From positions 1 to 51,309 of the forward strand of contig JAOPZS010000014.1 of assembly GCA_025963965.1 (NCBI GenBank): a stretch of 51,309 nt of DNA, read 5' to 3'. A model generated the notes under the pieces. That model was not told the origin of the DNA. It did not search any database and worked only from the letters and a program-made list of their open reading frames with translations. This stretch comes from Solirubrobacterales bacterium. GTDB lineage: Bacteria > Actinomycetota > Thermoleophilia > Solirubrobacterales > Solirubrobacteraceae. Position numbers and translations under genes: made by a program. Shown piece after piece: positions 7,437-15,062 of the stretch. Position 1 is the stretch's first letter, and each line of letters opens with the position of its first letter.

Positions 7437-8222
7437 ATGGGTCAGTTGCGGATCGCCACCTGGAACGTGAACTCGCTGGCCGCCCGCATGCCGCGAGTGC
7501 TCGACTGGCTGGGGAGCGCTGCCCCGGACGTGCTCTGCCTGCAGGAGACGAAGGCGACGGAGGCCGCCTTTCCGGGCGCTGCGCTCGAGGAGCTCGGCTA
7601 CGCCTCGGCGGCCGACGGCGACGGCCCGTACAACGGCGTCGCGATCCTCTCGCGAGTCGGCCTCGAGGACGTCAGCAGCGGCTTCCTCGACGAGCCCGGC
7701 TTTCCCGATCCCGAGCGCCGTTCGATCGCCGCCACCTGCCGGGGCGTTCGCGTGTGGTCGGTCTACGTCCCCAACGGCCGCACCCTCGACAGTCCGCACT
7801 ACGCCTACAAGCTCGCTTGGCTCGAGGCCCTCGCCGCGGCCGTCGAGGAGCAGCTCGCCCTGGGCGCACCGCTCGCGCTGTGCGGTGACTTCAACGTCGC
7901 GCCGACCGACGCCGACGTCTGGGACCCATCCGTCTTCGTCGGCTCCACCCACGTCAGCCGGCCCGAGCGCGAGGCGATCGGCACGCTCGTCGCGCTCGAC
8001 CTGACCGACGTGCAGCCCCGGGCGCTGAAGGGAGAGCCCTACACCTACTGGGACTATCGCGCGGGCATGTTCCACAAAGGCGAAGGCATGCGCATCGACC
8101 TCGTGATGCTCAGCTCCGCGCTGGCCGAAGCCGTGACCGACGCCTACGTCGACCGGGACGCCCGCAAGGGCTCAAAGCCCTCCGACCACGCTCCGGTCGT
8201 CGTCGACTTGACACTTCCCTGA
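7437..8222 (+). CDS. xth: Exodeoxyribonuclease III (AP endonuclease)
   Basis: A 261-residue EEP-fold nuclease of base-excision repair that cleaves abasic sites and trims 3' ends. Every family motif is present: ATWNVNSL (Asn10), LQETK (Glu37, metal ligand), SVYVPNG (Tyr110), GDFNVAP (Asp151 and Asn153), YTYWDYR, RIDLVM and SDHAPV (the Asp250-His251 pair). Length matches XthA. The ATG at 7437 directly precedes the first conserved strand. A TAAGGT box lies 14 bases before the ATG, so the leader is probably very short. The gene is divergent from the low-complexity pair and convergent with the GAF-EAL gene. Confidence 0.95.
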   Translation: MGQLRIATWNVNSLAARMPRVLDWLGSAAPDVLCLQETKATEAAFPGAALEELGYASAADGDGPYNGVAILSRVGLEDVSSGFLDEPGFPDPERRSIAATCRGVRVWSVYVPNGRTLDSPHYAYKLAWLEALAAAVEEQLALGAPLALCGDFNVAPTDADVWDPSVFVGSTHVSRPEREAIGTLVALDLTDVQPRALKGEPYTYWDYRAGMFHKGEGMRIDLVMLSSALAEAVTDAYVDRDARKGSKPSDHAPVVVDLTLP

Positions 8223-8259
8223 AGGCTGTCGAAGCTGCGTCGCGGCGTGCGCGGCGCGC

Positions 8260-9738
8260 TCAGGCCCGCAGCGAGCTGACCCGCGGCGTGCGTTCGCCAC
8301 CTGTCAGGGCGCTGCGCGTCTTGCGACGCACTCGCGCCGCGCCCGCCCGGCCGGCCGGGGCGAGCTCCTCGATCGGGACCGGGCGCGCGAGGTAGAAGCC
8401 CTGGGCGTGACGGATCCCCAGCTCGTCGAGGACCGACAGTTCGCTCCCGGTCTCCACACCCTCCGCCACGATCGTCGCTCCGGTTTCCTCGGCGAAGCGC
8501 ATCAGCGATCCTGCCAGCGAACGCCGCACCGGGTCGAGATCGATGCCGCTGATCAGCTGGCGGTCGAGCTTGATGAACTCGGGCGCCAGGCGCAGGATGT
8601 GCATCATGCTCGCGAAGCCGGCGCCCGCGTCGTCGATCGCCAGCCGCACCCCGCCGGCACGCAGCGCGGCCAGGGCCTCGTCGAGCGCCGGGTAGTCCTC
8701 GACGGCCACGTGCTCGGTGAGCTCGATCACGAGCCGCGCCGGATCGACTCCCGCAAGCGTCTCGGCGATCGCCACAGAGCTGAGGGCATCCGGTCCCGCG
8801 TTGAGGGCCAGCACCGCGTTTGGCGGGATCTGCTCGAGATGCTCGACGGCAGCCTTCAGCAGCGCCAGCTCGAGCTCGACGCCGAGTCCCGCTTGATGAG
8901 CTTCTGTGACCCACACGTCGGGGGCGCGGTAGGGCTCTCCGGCGAACCTCGCCAGCGCCTCGACAGCGGAGACCTCGCCGCTGGCCAGATCGAAGATCGG
9001 CTGGAAGGCGATCGTGAACTCGCGTCCGCCGATCATCCTTTCGATTCGCTCTCGCCGCGCGACGCGCTCGGCGCCGGCGGGGTCGAGCACGTTCGCGACG
9101 AACCGGTCGGCCAGCGCCGCCGGATGCTCCTCGGGCGCTCGCTCCTGGCCGGAGTCGATCGCGACCGGCCGGCGCAGGCCGCACAGACGCGCCGTGATCG
9201 TCATCAGGTCGGTCGCGGCCCCGATCACGGTGCTGATGAATTCGGCGAGCCCGGCGAGAAGCTCTACGTCGGCCCGCGCAAAGGCGCCGGCGCGAGTCGA
9301 GCAGACGTTCAGGACACCCACCCGGTGGTCCTCGCGTCCGAGCGGCACGCAGATCGACGATCGGACGTTGAACGCGCGCGTCGAGGAGCGATGCACCCTT
9401 CCGTCGCTCTCGGTGTCTTCGGTTATGTGCGTCTTGCCCGAGCGGATCGTCTCGCCCGAGAGGCTCCCCACCATCGGCAGCGGTCTGCCGACGAAATCCG
9501 TCAGATAACCCGCGCCGCACACGAATCGCAGCGAGCGCTCGTCGATCTGCAGCCCGACCAGGGCGCCGTCGGCCGCATCGACCATCGCAACCAACTGGTC
9601 CGCGACCCGCTGCATCAGCTGCAACGGGTCGATCGTCTGTCGGATCAGCTCCGCCAGAGGCTCGGCTCCAGCGGGGGTGCCGTCGCCTCGCGGCGGCAGC
9701 CACGAGCGTGCCCCAGCAGGCGGCGAGGGATCCGTCAT
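8260..9738 (-). CDS. GAF-EAL cyclic-di-GMP phosphodiesterase
   Basis: A 492-residue cytosolic signalling protein. A GAF sensor domain covers about 38-178, with RSSICVPLGREDHRVGVLNV as its central strands. An EAL domain covers about 234-475. The catalytic set looks complete: EAL itself (260-262, in AVEALARF), LNAGPD, VIELTEH, the IDDAGAGF loop with paired Asp, IKLDR, VAEGVET and QGFYLARP. These supply the two-metal centre and general base that hydrolyse c-di-GMP to pGpG. There is no GGDEF domain, so it should be a phosphodiesterase only, gated by whatever the GAF domain binds. The last 30 residues are basic. An inverted repeat abuts the start codon. Confidence 0.92.
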   Translation of the reverse strand: MTDPSPPAGARSWLPPRGDGTPAGAEPLAELIRQTIDPLQLMQRVADQLVAMVDAADGALVGLQIDERSLRFVCGAGYLTDFVGRPLPMVGSLSGETIRSGKTHITEDTESDGRVHRSSTRAFNVRSSICVPLGREDHRVGVLNVCSTRAGAFARADVELLAGLAEFISTVIGAATDLMTITARLCGLRRPVAIDSGQERAPEEHPAALADRFVANVLDPAGAERVARRERIERMIGGREFTIAFQPIFDLASGEVSAVEALARFAGEPYRAPDVWVTEAHQAGLGVELELALLKAAVEHLEQIPPNAVLALNAGPDALSSVAIAETLAGVDPARLVIELTEHVAVEDYPALDEALAALRAGGVRLAIDDAGAGFASMMHILRLAPEFIKLDRQLISGIDLDPVRRSLAGSLMRFAEETGATIVAEGVETGSELSVLDELGIRHAQGFYLARPVPIEELAPAGRAGAARVRRKTRSALTGGERTPRVSSLRA

Positions 9739-9768
9739 GAATCGGATATCGACCGATCAGTCGGATTC
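9739..9768. promoter_or_regulatory. Imperfect inverted repeat upstream of the GAF-EAL gene
   Basis: GAATCGGA (9739-9746) and TCGGATTC (9761-9768) are inverted complements at seven of eight positions, 14 bases apart. A smaller ATCG/CGAT pair is nested inside. The repeat begins directly next to the ATG at 9738, where a bound protein would block initiation. Confidence 0.35.
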
Positions 9769-9868
9769 GATTAGCTCCGCCACGCGCCGTGGGCCGATAG
9801 GCGAACGGGGTTCACGCCTGGCCTGCCGACCCTCACGCTCACCGGCGTCCGACGTCCCCGCGGGGGAG

Positions 9869-11113
9869 CTATGGGGCCAAGCGGACCGGCAGCGACTTCA
9901 GCTGGTTGAGGAACAGCGATTCGACGTGCGCGGGCGGACCGTCGATCGTGATGTCCGGGTAGCGCTTCAGCGTCTCCTCGATCAGGATCCGCAGCTCGAG
10001 GCGGGCAAGCGCGGTGCCAAGGCAGAAATGCCGCCCGCCGGCCCCGAACGCCTGGTGCTCGGCTTTGCGGTTGACGTCGAAGCGGTCCGGATCCTCGAAG
10101 CGCGACTCGTCGCGGTTGGAGGAGACGTACCACATCACCACCTTCTCGCCCTCCTTGATCTTCTGCCCGTGAAGTTCGGTGTCACGCGTCGCCGTGCGCC
10201 GGAAATGCGCGAACGCCGGGAACATCCTCAGCGCCTCCTCGACCGCGTCCCCGACAAGCCCCGGGTCCTCGAGCAGCAGCTGCTTCTGCTCCGGGCTCTC
10301 CATCAGCGCGCGCATCGCCGAGCAGTACGTCGCCTTGGTCGAGTCGTTGCCCGCTGCCATCAGCAGGAAGAAGCCCATCACGATCTCGTGTTCCTCGAGC
10401 TGCTCGCCGTCGAGCTCGGCGTGCACGAGGACGCTCGTCAGGTCGTCGGTCGGGTTCTCACGGCGGGCGTCGATCAGCTTGCGGCAGCGCTCGAAGATCT
10501 CCGGCAGGTCGCGCTCGACCGCCCCCTCGAAGCCGTAGGGGTTGAGGTCGGGGTCGGCGGCACCGAGCGTCGAGTTCATCAGGCGTGCCCAGATCGCGTC
10601 GTCCTGCTCGTCGATCCCCATGAAGCTGCCGATCACGCGTGCCACGACGGGCTGCGCCACGTCGCTGACGAGATCAGCCGTCTCGCGCCCCTCGAGCCGG
10701 CCGAGCACGCGAACGGTGATCGCCCTGATCGCCTCCTCGTGGTCGGCGATCCGCTTCGGCGTGAAGCCGCGCTGGAACAGCGCCTTCAGCCGGTCGTGCT
10801 TCGGCGGGTCCATGCCGATGAACATCGCCTGCGCGAGCTCCAGTGGAAAGCCGCCCGCCGCCGCCAGCACACCGCCGCGTTCGGAGGAGTAGGTCTCCCA
10901 GTCGCGCGAGACCGTGTGCACGTCCTCGGCGGTCGTGACCGACCAGAACCCGTCCTCCTCGGGGAATTCTTCGAAGCGCTCCGTGCGATGGATCGGGCAC
11001 CTCTCGCGCATCTCCTTGAACAGCTCGAGCGGTGGGCCTTCCCGCCAATGCTCCTGACCTGTCAGTTCGACGCTCTCGATGTCCCCCTCGACATCACGCT
11101 CGACACTTGCCAT
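9869..11113 (-). CDS. Cytochrome P450
   Basis: A 414-residue soluble bacterial P450. The heme loop is FGAGGRHFCLG with thiolate Cys364. The K-helix ExxR is EALR at 293-296. The I-helix oxygen-activation motif is AGNDST at 254-259, with Ser in place of the first Thr of the common AGxDTT. The B-C region reads MFIGMDPPKHDRLK, the usual substrate-loop and C-helix heme-propionate motif. The general look is that of actinobacterial P450s acting on sterols, fatty acids or terpenoids, but I cannot assign a CYP family. GGAGG lies upstream of the ATG, and an operator-like palindrome lies about 45 bases upstream. No ferredoxin gene is adjacent, so redox partners come from elsewhere. Confidence 0.94.
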   Translation of the reverse strand: MASVERDVEGDIESVELTGQEHWREGPPLELFKEMRERCPIHRTERFEEFPEEDGFWSVTTAEDVHTVSRDWETYSSERGGVLAAAGGFPLELAQAMFIGMDPPKHDRLKALFQRGFTPKRIADHEEAIRAITVRVLGRLEGRETADLVSDVAQPVVARVIGSFMGIDEQDDAIWARLMNSTLGAADPDLNPYGFEGAVERDLPEIFERCRKLIDARRENPTDDLTSVLVHAELDGEQLEEHEIVMGFFLLMAAGNDSTKATYCSAMRALMESPEQKQLLLEDPGLVGDAVEEALRMFPAFAHFRRTATRDTELHGQKIKEGEKVVMWYVSSNRDESRFEDPDRFDVNRKAEHQAFGAGGRHFCLGTALARLELRILIEETLKRYPDITIDGPPAHVESLFLNQLKSLPVRLAP

Positions 11114-11155
11114 CTGAACCTCCGAGATCTCCGCCGCAGGATGTTTCGCGATGAT

Positions 11156-11173
11156 ACTGGCTGGCTGGCCAGT
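11156..11173. promoter_or_regulatory. Operator-like inverted repeat upstream of the P450
   Basis: ACTGGC at 11156-11161 and GCCAGT at 11168-11173 are perfect inverted complements with a six-base spacer; CTGGC also recurs inside it. The site lies between the P450 start (11113) and the divergent chloride channel, a suitable position for a TetR- or GntR-type repressor. No regulator gene is adjacent. Confidence 0.35.
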
Positions 11174-11298
11174 TTTGTGGGCGCCGTGATTTTCCGTGCT
11201 TCGTGGCGGCGCAGATGCCTTCGGCCGGCCCTGCGGGCACGAGCAGCTGATCCTGCGGGCGCGGCCCCCAGCTCGGGCGGACCGTCAGACTGGCCCCG

Positions 11299-12675
11299 GT
11301 GAGCAGCAGCTCGTCGCAGCCGAACGTCCCCGGGCGTGGCATCACAGCGTCCTACGGGATGCGCTTCTGGCTGCTCGTGGTGCTCGTCGGCGCCGGAACG
11401 GGCCTTGCCGGCGCCGGGCTGATCGAGCTGCTGCGCGCGATCCAGCACCTCGCCTGGGACTACTCCTCCGGCTCTTTCCTGGTGGCTGTCGAGCACGCCT
11501 CCTCGACGCGGCGCGTGGTCGTGCTGACGATCGGCGGCATCGTCGCGGGACTCGGCGCGCTGGCACTCGCCAGGCACCCGAGCGGCGAGGTCTCAGACGC
11601 CCTGTGGCTGCGCGGTGCTCGGCTGCCGCTGCTGCCGTCCATCGCCCGTGCCGTGCAGTCGATCTCGATCGTCGCGCTCGGCGCCTCGCTCGGCCGCGAG
11701 GCCGGCCCGCAGCAGGCCGGCGCCGCCTGGGCGAGCACGATCAGCGGCTGGATGAAGCTGCCCGACTGGCAGCGGCGCCTGCTCGTCGCCTGCGGCGCGG
11801 GCGCGGGCATGGCGGCCGTCTACAACGTCCCGCTCGGGGGTGCCCTGTTCGCGCTCGAGGTGCTGCTCGGCACGCTGACGCTGCCGCTCGTGCTGCCCGC
11901 GCTGGCGACGAGCCTGATCGCCACCGCCGTCGCCTGGATCGCGCTGCCGCACGCGCCCAGCTATGAGATCCCGCGCTACGGCGTGCATGCCTCTCAGGTC
12001 GTGTGGGCGCTGATCGCCGGGCCGCTCGCGGGCTTCGCCGCGATCGCCTGGATCCGCCTGGTCGGCTACGCGCACTCCCGTCGCCCCGCCCGCGCCCGCG
12101 CCCGCTTGATCGCGCCGGTCGTCGTGTTCGCGGCGCTCGGCGCTCTGGCGATCCAGTACCCGCAGCTGCTCGGCAACGGCAAACCGGTCGTGCAGATGGC
12201 GCTCGTCGCGCAGCTCGGCGCCGGGCTGCTGGCCGTGCTGCTCGTGCTCAAGCCGCTCGTCACGGCCGCCTGCCTGGGCTCCGGAGCGCCGGGCGGCCTG
12301 TTCACGCCGACGCTCGCCTATGGGGTGCTGCTCGGCGGCCTGCTCGGCAAGGGCTGGTCGCTGATCTGGCCTGGCGCTCCGCTGGGCGCCTACGCGATCA
12401 TCGGCGGCGCCGCCGTGCTCGGCGCGGCGATGCAGGGCCCGCTCGCGGCGGTCGTGCTGCTGCTGGAGCTGACCCATCACGCCGACGGGCTGATGGTGCC
12501 GGTGCTGCTCGCCGTGGTGATGGCGAGCGTCGTCGCCCGCATCGCGGGCGCACCGTCGATCTACTCGGCGCGGCTCACAGCCCCTCCCGGGAGCGACGCC
12601 GGCGCCGAGCCCGAGCACGACCTGCTTCCGGCGGCGATCGGGCCGGAAGCGGCCGCGCCGCCGGCTCGCCCCTGA
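11299..12675 (+). CDS. ClC-family chloride channel or Cl-/H+ antiporter
   Basis: A 458-residue polytopic membrane protein with the ClC signature segments in order. GASLGREAGP carries the gating-glutamate position (a one-residue variant of GREGP). YNVPLGGALFALE corresponds to the FNAPLAGxLFxxE helix. GSGAPGGLFTPTLAYG corresponds to GSGxPGGxFxPxLxxG. Ten or more hydrophobic helices span residues 20-425. The C-terminal 30 residues are soluble, and there is no CBS pair. The extra Ala in the GREGP loop and the Ala replacing Ile in GSGIP mean that anion selectivity cannot be predicted. It converges on the M20 peptidase with no gap: the two stop codons form TGATCA. Confidence 0.9.
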   Translation: MSSSSSQPNVPGRGITASYGMRFWLLVVLVGAGTGLAGAGLIELLRAIQHLAWDYSSGSFLVAVEHASSTRRVVVLTIGGIVAGLGALALARHPSGEVSDALWLRGARLPLLPSIARAVQSISIVALGASLGREAGPQQAGAAWASTISGWMKLPDWQRRLLVACGAGAGMAAVYNVPLGGALFALEVLLGTLTLPLVLPALATSLIATAVAWIALPHAPSYEIPRYGVHASQVVWALIAGPLAGFAAIAWIRLVGYAHSRRPARARARLIAPVVVFAALGALAIQYPQLLGNGKPVVQMALVAQLGAGLLAVLLVLKPLVTAACLGSGAPGGLFTPTLAYGVLLGGLLGKGWSLIWPGAPLGAYAIIGGAAVLGAAMQGPLAAVVLLLELTHHADGLMVPVLLAVVMASVVARIAGAPSIYSARLTAPPGSDAGAEPEHDLLPAAIGPEAAAPPARP

Positions 12676-14019
12676 TCAGAATCGCTCTAGCGCCAGCTCG
12701 ATCGCGCGCGTGCCGAACTCGACGGCCTCGACCGGGATGCGCTCGTCCGGGGCGTGGATCAGCTGCATGAACGGCATCTCGGGGGGAAGCTGCATCGGCA
12801 GGAAGCCGTACGTCTGGATGCCCAGGCGCGAGAAGAAGCGCCCGTCGGTGACGCCGGGCAGCAGCAGCGGGATCGGTTTGGCGGCCGGATCGAGCTCGCG
12901 CAGGATCCCGGCGAGCCCGTCGAACAGCGTCATGTCCGGCTCGGCCGCGACCGGGTCGTGACGCATGATCTCGAGCTCCATCTCGACACCTGTCAGCGCG
13001 CGCAGCTCGGCGAACAGCAGCTCCGGCGTGGAGCCCGGCAGCAGGCGACAGTCGAGCTCGACCGTCACCTCGTCGGGGATCACGTTGATCTTCTCGCCTC
13101 CGGCGAGGATCGTCGCGCTGACGGTGTTGTGGAGCAGCGGGTCGAACACGCGGCCGCGCTCGCCCATCGCCCCCAGCAGGCGATCGGTGAGCGCAGGGCG
13201 CAGCAGCCCGCGCAGCGGCGCGGCAGCCGGCGCCGGCAGCTCGGCGGCGATCGCCTCGACCATCGCCCGCGTCACCGCGGGGATGTGCACCGGAAGACGC
13301 TTTCGATCGATCCGCTCGAGAAGCTTGCCGAGCGAGCCCATCGCGCCACCGCGCACCGGCATGGAGCCGTGCCCGGCCGGGCCTCGCAGCGTCGCCTTCG
13401 ACCAGCACAGCTGCTTCTCGGCGACCATGATCGGGTAGAACGAGCGGCCGCCGATCGCCAGGCGAAAGCCGCCGAACTCGCCGATCGCGTAGCGAACGCC
13501 CGCGAACAGCTCGGCGTGCTCGCGCACGAGGAACTCGGCGCCGAGCGGGCTGCCGGCCTCCTCGTCTGCCATCAGGCACAGGATCACGTCCCCCGGCGGT
13601 CGCCGGCCGGCTGCCTTGGCCCGCATGAAGGCGGCCAGCATCATCGCCACGCCGCCCTTCATGTCGAGCGCGCCGCGACCCCAGATGAACCCGTCGTGGA
13701 TCTCCCCGCCGAACGGCGGATGAGTCCACTCCCCGCGCGCCGCGACGACATCCACGTGACCCTGCAGCAGCAGCGGCGGCGAGCTCCCCTCGCCGGGCAG
13801 CCGCGCGATCAGGCTCGGCCGCGCCGGCTCGGCGGCGAGGATCTTGACCTCGCAGCCCAGCTCCTCGAGCAGCCCGCCGATCCAGCCGATGCACGCGCCC
13901 TCGTTGCCTGGCGGGTTGGTGGTGTCGAAGCGCAGCAGCTGGGCAAGCAGCTCCGCCGGGCGGTCCTGCAGCGGGGTCTGCTGGAAGGCGGTGCTGCTCA
14001 TCGCCACAGTCTCGCGCAT
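12676..14019 (-). CDS. M20 family metallopeptidase / deacylase
   Basis: A 447-residue cytosolic di-zinc hydrolase of the ArgE/DapE/aminoacylase-1 group. Visible motifs are LQGHVDVV (His88, Asp90), WGRGALDMKGG (bridging Asp119), MADEEAGS (catalytic Glu153 and ligand Glu154), the dimerisation-domain GPAGHGSMP, and the closing ligand His in IHAPDERIP. These features define N-acyl amino acid or dipeptide hydrolysis but not the substrate. The ATG at 14001 (MSSTAF) is an equally plausible start. It is divergent from ku, with about 70 bases between them. It may supply amino acids or degrade N-acyl compounds. Confidence 0.88.
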   Translation of the reverse strand: MRETVAMSSTAFQQTPLQDRPAELLAQLLRFDTTNPPGNEGACIGWIGGLLEELGCEVKILAAEPARPSLIARLPGEGSSPPLLLQGHVDVVAARGEWTHPPFGGEIHDGFIWGRGALDMKGGVAMMLAAFMRAKAAGRRPPGDVILCLMADEEAGSPLGAEFLVREHAELFAGVRYAIGEFGGFRLAIGGRSFYPIMVAEKQLCWSKATLRGPAGHGSMPVRGGAMGSLGKLLERIDRKRLPVHIPAVTRAMVEAIAAELPAPAAAPLRGLLRPALTDRLLGAMGERGRVFDPLLHNTVSATILAGGEKINVIPDEVTVELDCRLLPGSTPELLFAELRALTGVEMELEIMRHDPVAAEPDMTLFDGLAGILRELDPAAKPIPLLLPGVTDGRFFSRLGIQTYGFLPMQLPPEMPFMQLIHAPDERIPVEAVEFGTRAIELALERF

Positions 14020-14088
14020 CGCCGCAGGGCCGGCATACCCGCTTGCAGTGCTGTTTGCCTCACGCTCCAGCTGGTAACACTACGAACA

Positions 14089-15060
14089 ATGGCCCGCTCG
14101 ATCTGGACCGGCGCGATCAGCTTCGGCATGGTCACCGTCCCCGTCAAGCTGTACAGCGCGATCAACCGCAAGTCGGTGCGCTTCCATCAGCTCAACGGCA
14201 AAACCGGCGTGCGCATTGCCCAGAAGCGCGTCGACCCGCAGAGCGGCGAGGAGGTCCCCTACGAGGACATCGTCAAGGGCTATGAGATCGCGCCCGACCG
14301 CTATGTGGTGATCGAGCCCGGCGAGCTCGAGGCGCTCGAGCCGAAGAAGACCAAGACGATCGAGATCGAGGAGTTCGTCGACCTCGAGCAGATCGACCCG
14401 ATCTTCTACGACCACCCCTACTACCTGGCCCCCGGCCCGGGCGGCGCGAAGCCCTACAAACTGCTCGTCGAAGCGATGCGAGAGACGGGCAAGGTCGCGA
14501 TCGCCCGCGTCGTGATCCGCTCCAAGGAGGCGCTCGTCGCGCTGCGCCCGATCGGCGACGTGCTGGCGATGTCGACGATGGTCTTCGCCGACGAAGTGCT
14601 TCCGCCCGAGCGCCTCGACGAGATCAAGGAGGCGGAGGAGGTCAAGACGACCAAGCGCGAGCTCGACATCGCCAAGCAGCTCGTCGAATCGCTCGCCGGT
14701 GACTTCAAGCCCGACTCCTACAAGGACGCGTATCGCCAGCAGGTCCTCGAGATGATCGAGCGCAAGGCGCAGGGCAAGGAGATCGCCGTGCAGCCCGAGC
14801 CCGAGGAGGCCGCCACGCCGGCTCCCGACCTGATGGGTGCGCTGAAGGCGAGCCTCGAGGCTGTCAAGGCGCGCGAAGCAGACGGCGGCGAGCCGGCCAA
14901 GGCGAAACGCAAAGCGCCGGCCAAAGCCGCGGCGAAGAACCAGGCCGCCAAGAAAGCGCCGAAATCGGCAGGCGGCAAAGGCAGTCCGAGTGGCAAAGCC
15001 GGCGGCAAGGCCGCCGCGAGCGGTAAACGCAGCGGCGCGAAAGCCACCGCCAAGCGCTGA
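14089..15060 (+). CDS. ku: Ku protein, DNA end-binding factor of bacterial NHEJ
   Basis: A 323-residue protein opening MARSIWTGAISFGMVTVPVKLY, the hallmark N-terminus of bacterial Ku. The beta-barrel core that rings DNA ends (about 1-250) includes FYDHPYYLAPG and LETSLAGDF-like helices (ESLAGDFKPDSYKD). The last 65 residues are a Lys/Ala/Gly-rich tail (AKRKAPAKAAAKNQ...), like the basic tails of mycobacterial and some other Kus that help DNA binding and ligase stimulation. It homodimerises and recruits LigD. ligD starts two bases after the stop codon, so the two are one operon. ATG 14089 is the only start that keeps the first strand. Confidence 0.96.
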   Translation: MARSIWTGAISFGMVTVPVKLYSAINRKSVRFHQLNGKTGVRIAQKRVDPQSGEEVPYEDIVKGYEIAPDRYVVIEPGELEALEPKKTKTIEIEEFVDLEQIDPIFYDHPYYLAPGPGGAKPYKLLVEAMRETGKVAIARVVIRSKEALVALRPIGDVLAMSTMVFADEVLPPERLDEIKEAEEVKTTKRELDIAKQLVESLAGDFKPDSYKDAYRQQVLEMIERKAQGKEIAVQPEPEEAATPAPDLMGALKASLEAVKAREADGGEPAKAKRKAPAKAAAKNQAAKKAPKSAGGKGSPSGKAGGKAAASGKRSGAKATAKR

Positions 15061-15062
15061 GC

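Noticed and set aside
14880..15057. The Lys/Ala/Gly-rich stretch at the 3' end of ku as a tandem DNA repeat.
   Set aside because: The repetition is at the protein level with varied codons; basic tails like this are known for bacterial Ku.
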